Source: Rhizobium bangladeshense (GTDB lineage Bacteria; Pseudomonadota; Alphaproteobacteria; Rhizobiales; Rhizobiaceae). From it: 64,000 nucleotides of DNA. How positions within the stretch are numbered: position 1 is the stretch's first letter; each line of letters starts with the position of its first letter. The notes beneath the pieces were generated by a model. It made no database searches and was not told where the DNA came from. It saw only the letters and a list, made by a program, of their open reading frames with translations. The DNA is taken from the NCBI RefSeq assembly GCF_001662075.1, contig NZ_LYPL01000001.1, forward strand, positions 496,001-560,000, written 5' to 3'. Made by a program: the position numbers and the translations under genes. Positions 15,720 to 25,308 of the stretch are shown one piece after another.

Positions 15720-17465
15720 ATGAAAACCAAACAGCCGCACCCGGCGCTTCAGGTGGTGATGAAAGAAGCCAGACGGGCCATCCGGCCGCTTATCTGGTTC
15801 AGCGGCGGCATCAACGTCCTGATGCTGACCGGGGCGCTTTACATGCTGCAGGTCTATCATCGCGTCTTGTCCAGCCACAGCCTCGAGACGCTGCTGATGC
15901 TGTCGCTGATGGCGGCAGGCGCACTCGCGGCAATGGCGGGGCTGGAGGTGGTGCGCGGTCGCCTTCTGGCAACCGTCGGAGCGTGGATGAACGCGCGGCT
16001 GGCGCCCGTTCTGCTGACGGCATCGGTGGAATATGCCGCCTCAGCACCCGGCCAGGCCAATGCCCGTCCGCTGCGCGACCTCGATCAAGTCCGGAATTTC
16101 TTTAGCAGTCCGAGCATCTTCCCGATTCTCGATGCGCCTTGGGCGCCGCTGTTTTTCGGTGCCATATTCTTCATGCATCCCTGGCTGGGCTGGCTGGCGC
16201 TGTCGGGCGGAGCGGTGCTGTTTGGGCTGGCCTTGCTCAACGAATGGCTGACACGCAAGCCATTGACCGAGGCCACCGGCGCACAGTCGCGGGCCTACAC
16301 CCAGGCCGAGGCAGCGATCCGCAACGCCGAGGTCGTCCAGGCGATGGGCATGCTGAAGCCGTTGCTCGAGGGCTGGAAGGTGCAGCAGGACGAGGCAAAC
16401 AGAGGCCAGGTTCTTGCCGCCAACCGCGGCGGGATCATCTCGGCCATTGCCCGTTGTCACCGGCTGGCCCTGCAGATGGGGATATTGGGCCTCGGGGCCT
16501 ATCTCGTCCTGCGCAACGAGGCTTCCCCGGCGATCATGGTCTCCGCCTCCATCCTGATGGGGCGCGCATTGTCGCCGGTCGAGCAGGCGATCGGCACGTG
16601 GAAGGCGACGGTCGGCGCGCGCGCCGCCTACCGGCGTCTCACCGCCGTCGCCGGCCAGCACCCCGAGGCCACGCCGGTTTTGGCACTGCCGCGGCCGACA
16701 GGCCGGTTCGAGGCCGACAACATCGTGCTTGCCCGACAGGGCGGCGAACATATTCTGAAAGGGATCAACTTCCGTCTCGACCCGGGTGAATCCATGGCTT
16801 TGATCGGCCAGAGCGGGGCGGGCAAGACCAGCCTGGCACGCATACTGGCCGGCGCCTGGCGCCCTTCCGGCGGACGAGCTTTGCTCGATGGCATGGATGT
16901 CGCCCAATGGGCGGCGGAGGACCGCGGTCATCATGTCGGCTATCTCCCGCAGGACATCGAGCTTTTCGCCGGGAACGTCTGCGAAAATATCTGCCGCTTC
17001 GCCACGGTCAGTCCCGTAGTCTTCGACAAGGCGGTCAAGGCAGCGCGGCTGGCGGGCGTCCACGATCTGATCAAAGGGCTGCCGAAGGGTTACTTGACCG
17101 AGATCGGCGAATCCGGCGCGGTGCTGTCGGGCGGACAGCGCCAGCGCATCGGCCTGGCGCGGGCGCTCTACGGCGACCCGGCGCTCATTATCCTGGACGA
17201 GCCCAATTCGAACCTCGACCGCGAGGGTGAGGAGGCCTTGATCGCAGCGCTCGGCACGGTCAAGGCGGCGGGCACGACCGTTATCCTGATCGCGCACCGA
17301 CCGAACATCATGGAGACCGTCGACAAGATCCTGGTCCTTAACCGGGGCCAGCAGGACCTGTTCGGTCCGCGCGACCATGTCTTCAATGAACTCGCCGCAC
17401 GCGTCCGCAAGGTCGCTCAGATGCCGACGATCGTGGCGAAGCAGCAAGGAACGAAACAGCCATGA
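15720..17465 (+). CDS. Type I secretion ABC transporter, PrtD/PrsD family
   Basis: The 581-residue half-transporter has about six membrane segments in residues ~20-290 and an ATPase domain from ~330. Walker A is GQSGAGKTS, the signature is LSGGQRQR, and Walker B is ALIILDEPNSNLD followed by the H-loop IAHRP. PrtD/PrsD proteins energise one-step export of RTX-like proteins from cytoplasm to outside with an HlyD-type adaptor and a TolC-type pore. Its stop overlaps the HlyD-family start. No outer-membrane partner lies nearby, so TolC is probably encoded elsewhere. Confidence 0.93.
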   Translation: MKTKQPHPALQVVMKEARRAIRPLIWFSGGINVLMLTGALYMLQVYHRVLSSHSLETLLMLSLMAAGALAAMAGLEVVRGRLLATVGAWMNARLAPVLLTASVEYAASAPGQANARPLRDLDQVRNFFSSPSIFPILDAPWAPLFFGAIFFMHPWLGWLALSGGAVLFGLALLNEWLTRKPLTEATGAQSRAYTQAEAAIRNAEVVQAMGMLKPLLEGWKVQQDEANRGQVLAANRGGIISAIARCHRLALQMGILGLGAYLVLRNEASPAIMVSASILMGRALSPVEQAIGTWKATVGARAAYRRLTAVAGQHPEATPVLALPRPTGRFEADNIVLARQGGEHILKGINFRLDPGESMALIGQSGAGKTSLARILAGAWRPSGGRALLDGMDVAQWAAEDRGHHVGYLPQDIELFAGNVCENICRFATVSPVVFDKAVKAARLAGVHDLIKGLPKGYLTEIGESGAVLSGGQRQRIGLARALYGDPALIILDEPNSNLDREGEEALIAALGTVKAAGTTVILIAHRPNIMETVDKILVLNRGQQDLFGPRDHVFNELAARVRKVAQMPTIVAKQQGTKQP

Positions 17466-18796
17466 CGGACATGAAGGTCGTCCCGTTACCGGTTTCGCCG
17501 CCCCCTGCGCCAGTCCCCTTGCGTCTCACAGGCGTAACGGTCGCAGGGTTCGCGATCATCTTCCTGTTCTTCGGCATGGCCGGGGGCTGGGCGATGCTCG
17601 CGCCGCTGGACAGCGCCGCGGTGGCGCCTGGTGTCATCAAGGTGGCCGGCGATCGCAAGCTCATCCAGCATCTGGAGGGCGGCATCATCGCCGATCTGAA
17701 CGCCGCCAATGGCGATATCGTCAAGGCGGGCAAGGTGCTCATCCAGCTCGACGGCACGCAGGCGAGGACGAAGCTCGATCTGGTCCAGAACCGGATCGCA
17801 ACACGTGAGGCGTTGGCCGCGCGGCTGCGGGCCGAGCGGGACGACAAGGCCGAGATCGAATTCGACCCGGCCTTGCTGGCAAACCCGACCAGGTCGGCAA
17901 AGGACGCGGTGGCCGCGCAGCGCGATGTCTTCGCGGCGAAGCACCACAATTTGAAGGACGAGCGGGAAATCCTCAGCCAGCGCCGTCGTCAGACCCAGGA
18001 AGAGATCACGGGGCTGGAGCAGCTGATCGCCACCGAGGACAAGCAGATCGAGGTATTCGAGGGGGAAACCAAGGACCTTGAAAGTCTCCTCAAACGCGGC
18101 CTTGTCACCCGGGAGCGGTGGCTGCTGCTCCGACGGCAGCAGCGGGAGGTCGAGGGCGAACGTGCGACCAATGTCGCGGCCATTGCCCGCGCCAAGAGCG
18201 CCATGGCCGAGATCGACATGCAAATCCTCAATCTCAGCACCTTGCGGCTGAACGAGGCGGTCGAAGAGCTGAGCAAGGTCGAGGCGGAACTGTTCGATCT
18301 CAGGCAGGAGGAGCGCGCCGCCATGGACGTGCTTTCCCGTACCGATGTCGTCGCACCGGTTGACGGCATCGTCATGGACCTGAAGGTCCACACAACAGGC
18401 GGCGTCGTCAAACCCGGCGAGACGTTGATGACGGTCGTGCCGCTCGGGCAGCAGCTCGTGGTCGAGGCCATGGTCAGGCCGGAGGATGTCGAGACGATCG
18501 CGCCCGGGCAGCGCGCACGCGTCAGCTTCCCGGCCTTTGCCCGCTACAACCTGCCGCCGCTCGACGGCGTCGTCGAGATCGTCTCGGCCGACCGGATGGT
18601 GGAGGAGCGCAGCGGGGCGCCCTATTTCGCCGCAACCGTGCTGATCGACAAGAGCGAACTTGCCAAGCTGGAGGGCCGCAAGCTCATGCCCGGCATGTCG
18701 AGCGAAGCGTTGATCCGGACGGGTGCCCGCACCGTGCTTTCCTATCTGGCCGAGCCGATCACGCAGAGTTTCCGCCGCGCGCTGCGGGAAAAATAA
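17462..18796 (+). CDS. Type I secretion membrane fusion protein, HlyD/PrtE/PrsE family
   Basis: The 444-residue adaptor has one membrane helix (residues ~20-45), a lipoyl-like half near HLEGGIIADL, and long coiled-coil stretches over ~100-280, including the NLKDEREILSQRRRQTQEEI region. A C-terminal beta-barrel follows (RTDVVAPVDGIVMDL and after). It bridges the inner-membrane ABC protein and the outer-membrane channel. It overlaps the ABC gene by ATGA, which fits a fixed complex stoichiometry. Confidence 0.92.
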   Translation: MTDMKVVPLPVSPPPAPVPLRLTGVTVAGFAIIFLFFGMAGGWAMLAPLDSAAVAPGVIKVAGDRKLIQHLEGGIIADLNAANGDIVKAGKVLIQLDGTQARTKLDLVQNRIATREALAARLRAERDDKAEIEFDPALLANPTRSAKDAVAAQRDVFAAKHHNLKDEREILSQRRRQTQEEITGLEQLIATEDKQIEVFEGETKDLESLLKRGLVTRERWLLLRRQQREVEGERATNVAAIARAKSAMAEIDMQILNLSTLRLNEAVEELSKVEAELFDLRQEERAAMDVLSRTDVVAPVDGIVMDLKVHTTGGVVKPGETLMTVVPLGQQLVVEAMVRPEDVETIAPGQRARVSFPAFARYNLPPLDGVVEIVSADRMVEERSGAPYFAATVLIDKSELAKLEGRKLMPGMSSEALIRTGARTVLSYLAEPITQSFRRALREK

Positions 18797-18840
18797 CTGA
18801 AGTCGAGGATTGAGGAACACCGACGCCGAAACGCCGCCAG

Positions 18841-19368
18841 CTATTCCTGTGCCGGCAGATCGGGCCAGCTGCCTGTTACGCCGGCCTGCACCGGACGTTC
18901 GAGATAGGTGGAAAGAGCGATGTAGCTGCGGGTGCCGGTTACACCGGGGACGGCATGGATCTGGGCGAGAAATGCCTCCAATGCCTGTGGGCTTGCGGTT
19001 CGGACCTTGAAGAGAACGCTGACATCACCGGCAACCGAATGCATTTCCTCGACCTCAGGAAAATTCAGGACCTGCATCAGGCGCTCGCTCTTGCCCCAGC
19101 CGGCCGCCTCGACATGCACGAAGGTAAGCAGCGGCTTTCCAAGGGCTGCTCCATCCAGCGCCGCATGTGCGCCTTTGATGGCGCCCGATTGCTTGAGCCG
19201 ACGCACGCGCTCATGCACGGCCGGCGCCGAAAGGCCGACCGATTCGCCGAGCCTCTGATAGCTCTGGCCGCTGTCGGCAGCGAGTGCGGCTAATATTTTT
19301 CGGTCGAAAGCATCGATGACAGGCTGCTGCGGACGCTTCTGCCGAAGATCGTCTGTATTTTTTCCCAT
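18841..19368 (-). CDS. Lrp/AsnC family transcriptional regulator
   Basis: The 175-residue protein has an N-terminal helix-turn-helix (DAFDRKILAALAADSGQSYQ, LGESVGLSAPAVHERVRRLK) and a C-terminal RAM domain (VHSVAGDVSVLFKVRT-like region, EEMHSVAGDVSVL). Such proteins sense amino acids and form octamers. It lies divergent from the ridA-like gene across 79 bp, so control of that gene is likely. An extra 15-20 residues precede the usual HTH start. Confidence 0.87.
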   Translation of the reverse strand: MGKNTDDLRQKRPQQPVIDAFDRKILAALAADSGQSYQRLGESVGLSAPAVHERVRRLKQSGAIKGAHAALDGAALGKPLLTFVHVEAAGWGKSERLMQVLNFPEVEEMHSVAGDVSVLFKVRTASPQALEAFLAQIHAVPGVTGTRSYIALSTYLERPVQAGVTGSWPDLPAQE

Positions 19369-19447
19369 TCGGCAAATCTCCTTTCTGCCGAAGAATAATC
19401 AGCGATATTGGTGTTCTTCAATAGATCATTCGGAAAGGGGCGGGTCG

Positions 19448-19834
19448 ATGGAAATGATTGAGCGCAATCCAGCCACCGGTATCTACCCGGCAAGCCCCGA
19501 TTACATCCATGCGCTGGAGGTCGGACATCACGCCAGGCTGCTCTTCGTCAGCGGCACGATGGGCCTCGATGAAAGGGGAATGGCGGCGGACAGCCTTGAA
19601 GGGCAGCTGGATCTCATCTGGTCCAACCTCGGCAACATCCTCGCCTCGGCCGATATGACGGTGGACAATATCGTGCGGCTAACGAGCTATCTCCGCGACG
19701 GCGCCTTTGTCGAGGCAAACCAGAACGCCCGTCTTCGCGCACTTGGCGGCCGCGCCGTACCGACCACGGCGATCATCGTCGAAACGCTCCGCGACGACTG
19801 GCTGGTCGAAATCGAGGTCATCGCGGCCGGCTGA
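19448..19834 (+). CDS. RidA/YjgF family enamine/imine deaminase-like protein
   Basis: This 128-residue RidA-fold protein starts at ATG 19448 behind GGAAAGGGGCGGG. RidA proteins form trimers and hydrolyse reactive enamine or imine intermediates made by PLP enzymes. Family features are LLFVSGTMGLDERG, QLDLIWSNLGNILASAD and AVPTTAIIVETL. The classical substrate-binding Arg of true RidA lies in an R-N-x-R-A-x-V-P context. Here the segment is GGRAVPTTA, so this may be one of the Rid2-7 subfamilies. The divergent Lrp gene suggests amino-acid-linked control. Confidence 0.82.
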   Translation: MEMIERNPATGIYPASPDYIHALEVGHHARLLFVSGTMGLDERGMAADSLEGQLDLIWSNLGNILASADMTVDNIVRLTSYLRDGAFVEANQNARLRALGGRAVPTTAIIVETLRDDWLVEIEVIAAG

Positions 19835-19901
19835 CGACTCACCAATCTCAAACCACAACCGATTCAGGCATTAGCTTCGGCGTGTTCCGCGCCGGTGGCG
19901 A

Positions 19902-21485
19902 TCACGCCGCCTTGGCGGCGTGATATTCCTTGATGGCGACCATCTTGATTGCCGGATAGCGCTCCGCCTCATAACGCAGCGAGAAGGCGTCCTGGGCGAG
20001 GAAGACGGGATCGCCGTCGAGATCGCGGGCGATATCTCCGCGTTTGATGGTCAGGAATTTTTCCAGATCGGCCGGCTGGTCGGCGGAGATCCAGCGGCAG
20101 ACGGAGAAGCGCGACATTTCGAAGGAGACCGGCAGGCCGTATTCGGCCAGCAGCCGCTCCTTCAGGACGTCGAGCTGCAGGGCGCCGACGACGCCGACGA
20201 TCGCCGGCGAGCCGTCTTCCGGCGAAAACAGCTGGACGACGCCTTCTTCCGCCATCTGCTGCAGGGCTTCCTTGAGCTTCTTCGCCTTCATCGCGTCTTC
20301 GAGGCGCACGCGCCGCAGGATCTCCGGCGAGAAGTTCGGCACGCCCTGGAAGACCAGCGATTCGCCCTCGGTCAGCGTATCGCCGATGCGCAGCGTCCCG
20401 TGATTGGGGATGCCGACGACATCGCCGGCATAGGCGGTATCGGCAAGCTGGCGCTGCGAGGCGAAGAAGAATTGCGGCGCCGTCAGGCCGAGCTGCTTGC
20501 CGGTGCGGGCGAGGCGCGCCTTCATGCCGCGTTCGAGCTTGCCGGAGCAGATGCGGGCAAAGGCGATGCGGTCACGATGGTTGGGATCCATGTTGGCCTG
20601 GATCTTGAAGACGAAGGCGGTCATCTTGTCGTCAGTCGCATGCACCGTCCTGGTATCGGCGACCTGATCGCGCGGCGGCGGCGCGAATTCACCGAGTGCA
20701 TTGATGAGATCGCGAACGCCGAAATTGCGCAGCGCCGAGCCGAAGAAGACGGGCGTCATATGGCCTTCGAGGAAGGAATCGCGGTCGAAGGGGCGGCAGG
20801 CCTCGATGGCGAGCTCGGTCTCGTCGATGAAGGCCTGGCGTTCGTTTTCCGGCAGTCTGTCGGCGACGGCCCGCGGGCCGTTGACGGGCGTCGTCTCGAC
20901 CTCGATGTCGGATCCGCGGGCGGTGCTGTTGGCCAGATGATAGGAGCCGCAGAAGGTTTTCGAGCGGCCAATCGGCCAGGTGATCGGCGCCGTATCGAGC
21001 GCCAGCTTCTCTTCCACCTCGTCGAGAATCTCGAAGGGATCGCGGCTTTCGCGGTCCATCTTGTTGATGAAGGTGATGATCGGGATATCGCGCATGCGGC
21101 AGACTTCGAAGAGCTTCAGCGTGCGCGGCTCGATGCCCTTGGCGGCATCGATGACCATGACGGCGGCGTCGACGGCCGTCAGCGTGCGATAGGTGTCGTC
21201 GGCGAAATCCTCATGGCCTGGCGTGTCGAGGATGTTGAAGACATTGTCGTTATATTCGAAGGTCATCACCGAGGTGACGACGGAGATGCCGCGCTCGCGC
21301 TCGATCTTCATCCAGTCGGAGCGCGTCTGCATGCGATCCTTCTTGGCCTTGACTTCGCCGGCAAGCTGAATGGCGCCGCCGAACAGCAGCAGCTTTTCGG
21401 TGAGCGTCGTCTTGCCCGCATCCGGGTGGGCGATAATAGCGAATGTGCGGCGGCGGGAGACCGCCTCGGCGAGGCTTTCGGCCAT
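19902..21485 (-). CDS. prfC: Peptide chain release factor 3
   Basis: RF3 is the GTPase that recycles RF1 and RF2 from terminating ribosomes. The 527-residue length is exact for the family. G1 is AHPDAGKTT (residues ~20-28), the switch region is RGISVVTSVM, G3 is DTPGHEDF, and G4 is NKMDR. A later RF3-specific tail contains SFEMSRFSVCRW. It stands alone, convergent with the RidA-like gene. The start MAESLAEAVSRRRTF is well supported. Confidence 0.95.
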   Translation of the reverse strand: MAESLAEAVSRRRTFAIIAHPDAGKTTLTEKLLLFGGAIQLAGEVKAKKDRMQTRSDWMKIERERGISVVTSVMTFEYNDNVFNILDTPGHEDFADDTYRTLTAVDAAVMVIDAAKGIEPRTLKLFEVCRMRDIPIITFINKMDRESRDPFEILDEVEEKLALDTAPITWPIGRSKTFCGSYHLANSTARGSDIEVETTPVNGPRAVADRLPENERQAFIDETELAIEACRPFDRDSFLEGHMTPVFFGSALRNFGVRDLINALGEFAPPPRDQVADTRTVHATDDKMTAFVFKIQANMDPNHRDRIAFARICSGKLERGMKARLARTGKQLGLTAPQFFFASQRQLADTAYAGDVVGIPNHGTLRIGDTLTEGESLVFQGVPNFSPEILRRVRLEDAMKAKKLKEALQQMAEEGVVQLFSPEDGSPAIVGVVGALQLDVLKERLLAEYGLPVSFEMSRFSVCRWISADQPADLEKFLTIKRGDIARDLDGDPVFLAQDAFSLRYEAERYPAIKMVAIKEYHAAKAA

Positions 21486-21575
21486 GGTGTGAATCCTGTG
21501 GAATTGCCGCGTATCTAACGATTAAAGCCCGGCTTTGCAATTGACCTCGGCCTCCATGGCGCAAAGTAATGGCCC

Positions 21576-22046
21576 ATGACCATTCATCACGATATCAGCC
21601 CGACGCTGAACCTCATCCGCCTCCCGAACGGCGAAGGCCTCGACCTGCCCGCCTATGAAAGCAAGGGGGCGGCCGGCATGGACCTGCGCGCCGCCGTCGA
21701 CGCGGATGCGCCGCTGACCCTTGCGCCCGGCAAACGGGCGCTGGTGCCGACCGGCTTCATCTTCGAAATCCCGGAAGGGTTCGAAGGGCAGGTGCGGCCG
21801 CGCTCCGGCCTTGCCTTCAAGCACGGCATCACCTGCCTGAATTCGCCGGGCACCGTCGACAGCGATTATCGCGGCGAGGTGAAGGTGCTGCTCGCCAATC
21901 TCGGCGAAGAAGCCTTCGTCATCGAGCGCGGCATGCGCATCGCCCAGATGGTGATCGCGCCGGTGACCCAGGCGCGGGTGGCCGAGATCACAGCGGCAAG
22001 CGAAACTGCGCGCGGCGCCGGCGGCTTCGGCTCCACCGGCGTGTGA
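21576..22046 (+). CDS. dut: Deoxyuridine 5'-triphosphate nucleotidohydrolase
   Basis: dUTPase hydrolyses dUTP to dUMP, supplying thymidylate synthesis and keeping uracil out of DNA. The 156-residue trimeric type shows its five motifs in order: [39 protein letters not shown] and [10 protein letters not shown]. The final glycine-rich motif is intact. The stop codon overlaps a GTG start of a GNAT gene. In many alphaproteobacteria dut sits beside coaBC; here they are 16 kb apart. Confidence 0.96.
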   Translation: MTIHHDISPTLNLIRLPNGEGLDLPAYESKGAAGMDLRAAVDADAPLTLAPGKRALVPTGFIFEIPEGFEGQVRPRSGLAFKHGITCLNSPGTVDSDYRGEVKVLLANLGEEAFVIERGMRIAQMVIAPVTQARVAEITAASETARGAGGFGSTGV

Positions 22047-22945
22047 TCGTGAAGCGCCTCGACAGCGCAGGCCTCACGTTCCGGCAGGAATATTTCGGCG
22101 ACGCTGCAGGATGGGCGGCACTTGTCCGCCTGCTCCAGGATATTTTCAGCATCGATATCGGTCCGCTGCAACGGCTTGGCGGTCCCGATCCGACCAGCAT
22201 GCCGTTCGGCTGGTTTGACCCCGGCGGCGAGCTTGCGGCCAATCTCTCTGCCTTTGCACTGCCCTTCGTTCTCAACGGCAGGATCGTTCATGCCGCCGGG
22301 CTGCAATCCGGCGCGGTGCGGCCGCAGTGGCGCGGCCGCGGGCTCTATCGCGACCTGACGGTGAAGGCGCTCGACTGGTGCGAGCGGCAGGGCTTCGAAG
22401 CCGTCATCCTCTACACCGACAAACCGTCGCTCTATGAAGCTTATGGTTTTCGCGCGATGCCGCTGCACCGATATGAGGGAACGGCACCCGCCCCCGCGAT
22501 TGGCGCCACACCCGCTCGGCCACTTTTGCCGGCGAATGCGGACGATCTCGCCCTGCTGCAATTGCTGCTGAAAGCACGCAGCCCGGTTTCGGCGACGCTC
22601 TCGGTGGCCACAAATGCAGCGATGTTTTTCATCAACACGCAGCTCGATGCCGATGTCCGCATCAGCTTCCTGGAAGACTGCCAGGCAGCCATCGCCTGGA
22701 AGATGGATGGGCCAGGCCGCTTCAGCCTTCTCGATGTCGTGGCAGCGGAGATCCCGTCGCTTGCCGCGATCTTCGGCGGGCTCGACATTGCCTCGGCCAG
22801 CGTCGAGGTGCTCTTCCGGCCCGACAAGCTCGACTGGACGGGCGCTCCGCAGCCGTTTGAAAGCGGCACGGTGCTGATGTTGCGCGGGCTCGGCGACGAT
22901 GCCCCGCATTTTCCGGCGATGCTCTCGCCGATGGCCGATTTCTAA
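22043..22945 (+). CDS. GNAT family N-acetyltransferase
   Basis: The 300-residue protein has a GNAT fold in its first half. The acetyl-CoA loop can be read as [19 protein letters not shown] (residues ~95-113), followed by [19 protein letters not shown]. The C-terminal half (from ~170) resembles the extra sterol-carrier-like half of two-domain acetyltransferases. Translation probably starts at GTG 22043, overlapping the dut stop by four bases, so both are coupled. The acceptor molecule is unknown. Confidence 0.8.
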   Translation: MIVKRLDSAGLTFRQEYFGDAAGWAALVRLLQDIFSIDIGPLQRLGGPDPTSMPFGWFDPGGELAANLSAFALPFVLNGRIVHAAGLQSGAVRPQWRGRGLYRDLTVKALDWCERQGFEAVILYTDKPSLYEAYGFRAMPLHRYEGTAPAPAIGATPARPLLPANADDLALLQLLLKARSPVSATLSVATNAAMFFINTQLDADVRISFLEDCQAAIAWKMDGPGRFSLLDVVAAEIPSLAAIFGGLDIASASVEVLFRPDKLDWTGAPQPFESGTVLMLRGLGDDAPHFPAMLSPMADF

Positions 22946-22952
22946 CCGCGAC

Positions 22953-23417
22953 CTACCTTCCGCGCGAAAGCGGCGGCAGGCGCCGCTTGACCGGCGAGGC
23001 TTTGATCATCGCGGTGTTGGTCTCGGCGCGTTCGGCGACCCTGTCCAGGAGGCCGTCGAGTTCCGCCATCGAGCGGATGACCAGGCGGGCGATAAAACAA
23101 TCCTCGCCGGTCACCTTGTCGCATTCGACGATTTCAGGAATTTCCTGAATAAGGCGCTCGACGAAATGCAGCTGCCCCGGCAGCGGCCGCACGCGGACGA
23201 TGGCCTGTAGGGGATAGCCGACGGCGGCAGGATCGAGATCGATCGTGAAGGCCTTGATTACGCCGCGCTCCTCCAGCCGGCGCAGACGCTCGGCCGCACT
23301 CGGCGAGGAAAGCCCCACCTGCTGTGCCAGCTCCTTCAGCGAGGTCCGGGCGTTGCCGGCCAGCGCTTCGAGAATGGCCTGATCGATTTCATCGAGCGGC
23401 TGGGCATCGTTAGGCAT
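22953..23417 (-). CDS. Lrp/AsnC family transcriptional regulator
   Basis: This is a 154-residue regulator with the helix-turn-helix at residues ~10-55 (DEIDQAILEALAGNARTS, LGLSSPSAAERLRRLEERG-like) and a RAM domain (VECDKVTGEDCFIARLVI). It is divergent from the EamA exporter gene across 111 bp of AT-rich DNA. Adjacent Lrp-exporter pairs are common and the regulator usually activates the exporter when an amino acid accumulates, so that role is inferred. A much longer reading frame upstream is an artefact of codon bias. Confidence 0.88.
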   Translation of the reverse strand: MPNDAQPLDEIDQAILEALAGNARTSLKELAQQVGLSSPSAAERLRRLEERGVIKAFTIDLDPAAVGYPLQAIVRVRPLPGQLHFVERLIQEIPEIVECDKVTGEDCFIARLVIRSMAELDGLLDRVAERAETNTAMIKASPVKRRLPPLSRGR

Positions 23418-23528
23418 GACCGTGGCTTTCCCTTTTATTATTAGGCTACAGCGATGAAGTTCGTTTTTATCATTATATAATTTCGCTCGTCGCCGCAATA
23501 TTATCACCTCAGCAAAACGGAGGCCATT

Positions 23529-24431
23529 ATGAGCGGCGACACCAAAAGAGGCACGGCGGAAATGGCGGCAGCGATGCTGATCTCGGGCACGATCGGCTGG
23601 TTCGTCGTCATGTCGGGCCAGCCGGTCAGCGGCGTGGTCTTCTGGCGCTGCCTGTTCGGCGCGCTCACCCTGCTTGTCATCTGCGGCGCGCTCGGGCTGC
23701 TGCGGCCCGGCATCCTCACGCTGCGCGCCTTCGCCATCGCCGTCTTTGGCGGCATCGCCATCGTCGTCAACTGGCTGCTGCTCTTCGCCTCCTACTCGCA
23801 TGCGACGATCTCGATCGCCACCACCGTCTACAACACCCAGCCCTTCATGCTGCTGGTGCTCGGCGCGCTGTTTCTCGGCGAGAAGATCACCGCCGCCAAG
23901 CTGTTCTGGCTGACGCTCGCCTTTGCCGGCATGATGGCGATCGTCCAGGCAAAACCGGGCGGAAGCGGCGATACGTTCGCGAGCTACGGCCTCGGCATCC
24001 TGATGGCGCTCGGCGCGGCCTTCTTCTACGCGCTCGCAGCGATTGCCGCGAAGTGGCTGAAAGGCACGCCGCCGCATCTGATCGCGCTGATCCAGGTCGC
24101 AACCGGCATGCTGATGCTGGCGCCGATCACGGATTTTTCGCAGCCGCCTCAGGATGCCCGAAGCTGGGTGATCCTCGTTTCCATCGGCGTCGTCCATACC
24201 GGGCTGATGTATGTGCTGCTCTACGGCGCCATCCAGCGGCTGCCGACCCATCTGACCGGGGCCTTGTCCTTCCTCTATCCAATCGCCGCAATCCTCGTCG
24301 ACCGGCTGGCCTTCGGCCACGCGCTGCAGCCGATGCAGATTGCGGGCGCCGCCATCATCCTGCTTGCCGCGGCCGGCATGAATCTCGGCTGGACGCCGCG
24401 CTGGCTGCGGCCGCGGGCGCTTCAGGGCTGA
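23529..24431 (+). CDS. EamA/DMT superfamily exporter
   Basis: The 300-residue protein has about ten membrane helices in two EamA repeats (residues ~10-140 and ~155-290). Typical motifs are FWRCLFGALTLL and YNTQPFMLLVLGALFLGEKI in the first half, and GALSFLYPIAAILVDRLAFG in the second. Such carriers export amino acids or related metabolites. The start has GGAGG in AACGGAGGCCATT upstream. The divergent Lrp gene is the likely regulator, and a LysE-type exporter follows 116 bp downstream. Confidence 0.87.
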   Translation: MSGDTKRGTAEMAAAMLISGTIGWFVVMSGQPVSGVVFWRCLFGALTLLVICGALGLLRPGILTLRAFAIAVFGGIAIVVNWLLLFASYSHATISIATTVYNTQPFMLLVLGALFLGEKITAAKLFWLTLAFAGMMAIVQAKPGGSGDTFASYGLGILMALGAAFFYALAAIAAKWLKGTPPHLIALIQVATGMLMLAPITDFSQPPQDARSWVILVSIGVVHTGLMYVLLYGAIQRLPTHLTGALSFLYPIAAILVDRLAFGHALQPMQIAGAAIILLAAAGMNLGWTPRWLRPRALQG

Positions 24432-24547
24432 CGAAAGGTGGGCGAGCACAGGGCGGCAGGCATTTCTTCTCGTGATGGACCCATCAACGCCGGGCGATTG
24501 ATGGCAAGGCTGACCGGATATAAAACCCCGGGAAAAAGGAGCCACAC

Positions 24548-25165
24548 ATGAGCCTTGCCGCCTTGCTTGCCTATGCCGGAGCGCTGTTCATCGCAGCCGC
24601 CATTCCCGGACCCGGGATTACCGCCATCGTCGCCCGCGCGCTCGGCTCGAATTTCCGCGAGACCTTCTTCATGGGTCTCGGCCTGGTGCTTGGCGACATG
24701 ACCTATCTCACCGCCGTCATTCTCGGTCTTGCCTTCGTGGCGCAGACCTTCACCGAGGTCTTCCTCGTCATCAAGATCGCCGGCGCCCTCTATCTCGCCT
24801 ATATCGCCTGGAAGCTCTGGACGGCGGGGCTGCTGCCGCAGGACATCGCGGCGAAGAAATCCAGCAATATCGGCCTGTCCTTCCTCTCCGGCCTGCTGGT
24901 GACGCTCGGCAATCCGAAGACCATGCTGTTCTATGTCGCGCTGGCGCCGACGCTGATCGATATCGGCAATATCAGCCTCAGCGACTATGCGATGCTGCTT
25001 GCCGTCACCTTCGTCGTGCTGATTGCCGTGCTCGTGCCCTATATGCTGCTGGCCGCACGAGCCCGCACGATGCTGAGGGAGCCGCGCGCCCTGCAGGCGC
25101 TGAACCGGGTTGCGGCCGGCATCCTGGCCGGCACCGCCGCCTTCATCGCCACGCGGGCGGCCTGA
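24548..25165 (+). CDS. LysE family amino acid exporter
   Basis: This 205-residue membrane protein has six helices and the LysE/RhtB signature near its N-terminus, AAAIPGPGITAIVARALGSN, plus LKIAGALYLAYIAWKLW-like text at residues ~75-95 and GNPKTMLFYVAL at ~120. RhtB-type members expel threonine, homoserine or other amino acids. It follows the EamA exporter on the same strand and precedes cysK, so the stretch 22.9-26.3 kb is a small amino-acid handling cluster. Confidence 0.87.
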   Translation: MSLAALLAYAGALFIAAAIPGPGITAIVARALGSNFRETFFMGLGLVLGDMTYLTAVILGLAFVAQTFTEVFLVIKIAGALYLAYIAWKLWTAGLLPQDIAAKKSSNIGLSFLSGLLVTLGNPKTMLFYVALAPTLIDIGNISLSDYAMLLAVTFVVLIAVLVPYMLLAARARTMLREPRALQALNRVAAGILAGTAAFIATRAA

Positions 25166-25308
25166 AATAAACATTCGCCAAGAAACGGTTTTCAAAGCTT
25201 TTTTTCTCCGCGTCCGGCTCCGCCGGCATCAACGCGGGCTGGCCTCATTCGGCCTTTGCCCCTATTCTCCTTTCGATTTCAGGGACCGAAGTCCAAAGGG
25301 AGGCATCC

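Noticed and set aside
19920..21518. 532-codon plus-strand frame opposite prfC
   Set aside because: prfC has all GTPase motifs in the other strand. This frame shows no domain.
22953..24545. 530-codon minus-strand frame
   Set aside because: Only its last 154 codons are a real Lrp gene. The rest is the shadow of the EamA exporter gene, rich in Arg, Asp and His as expected for antisense high-GC frames.
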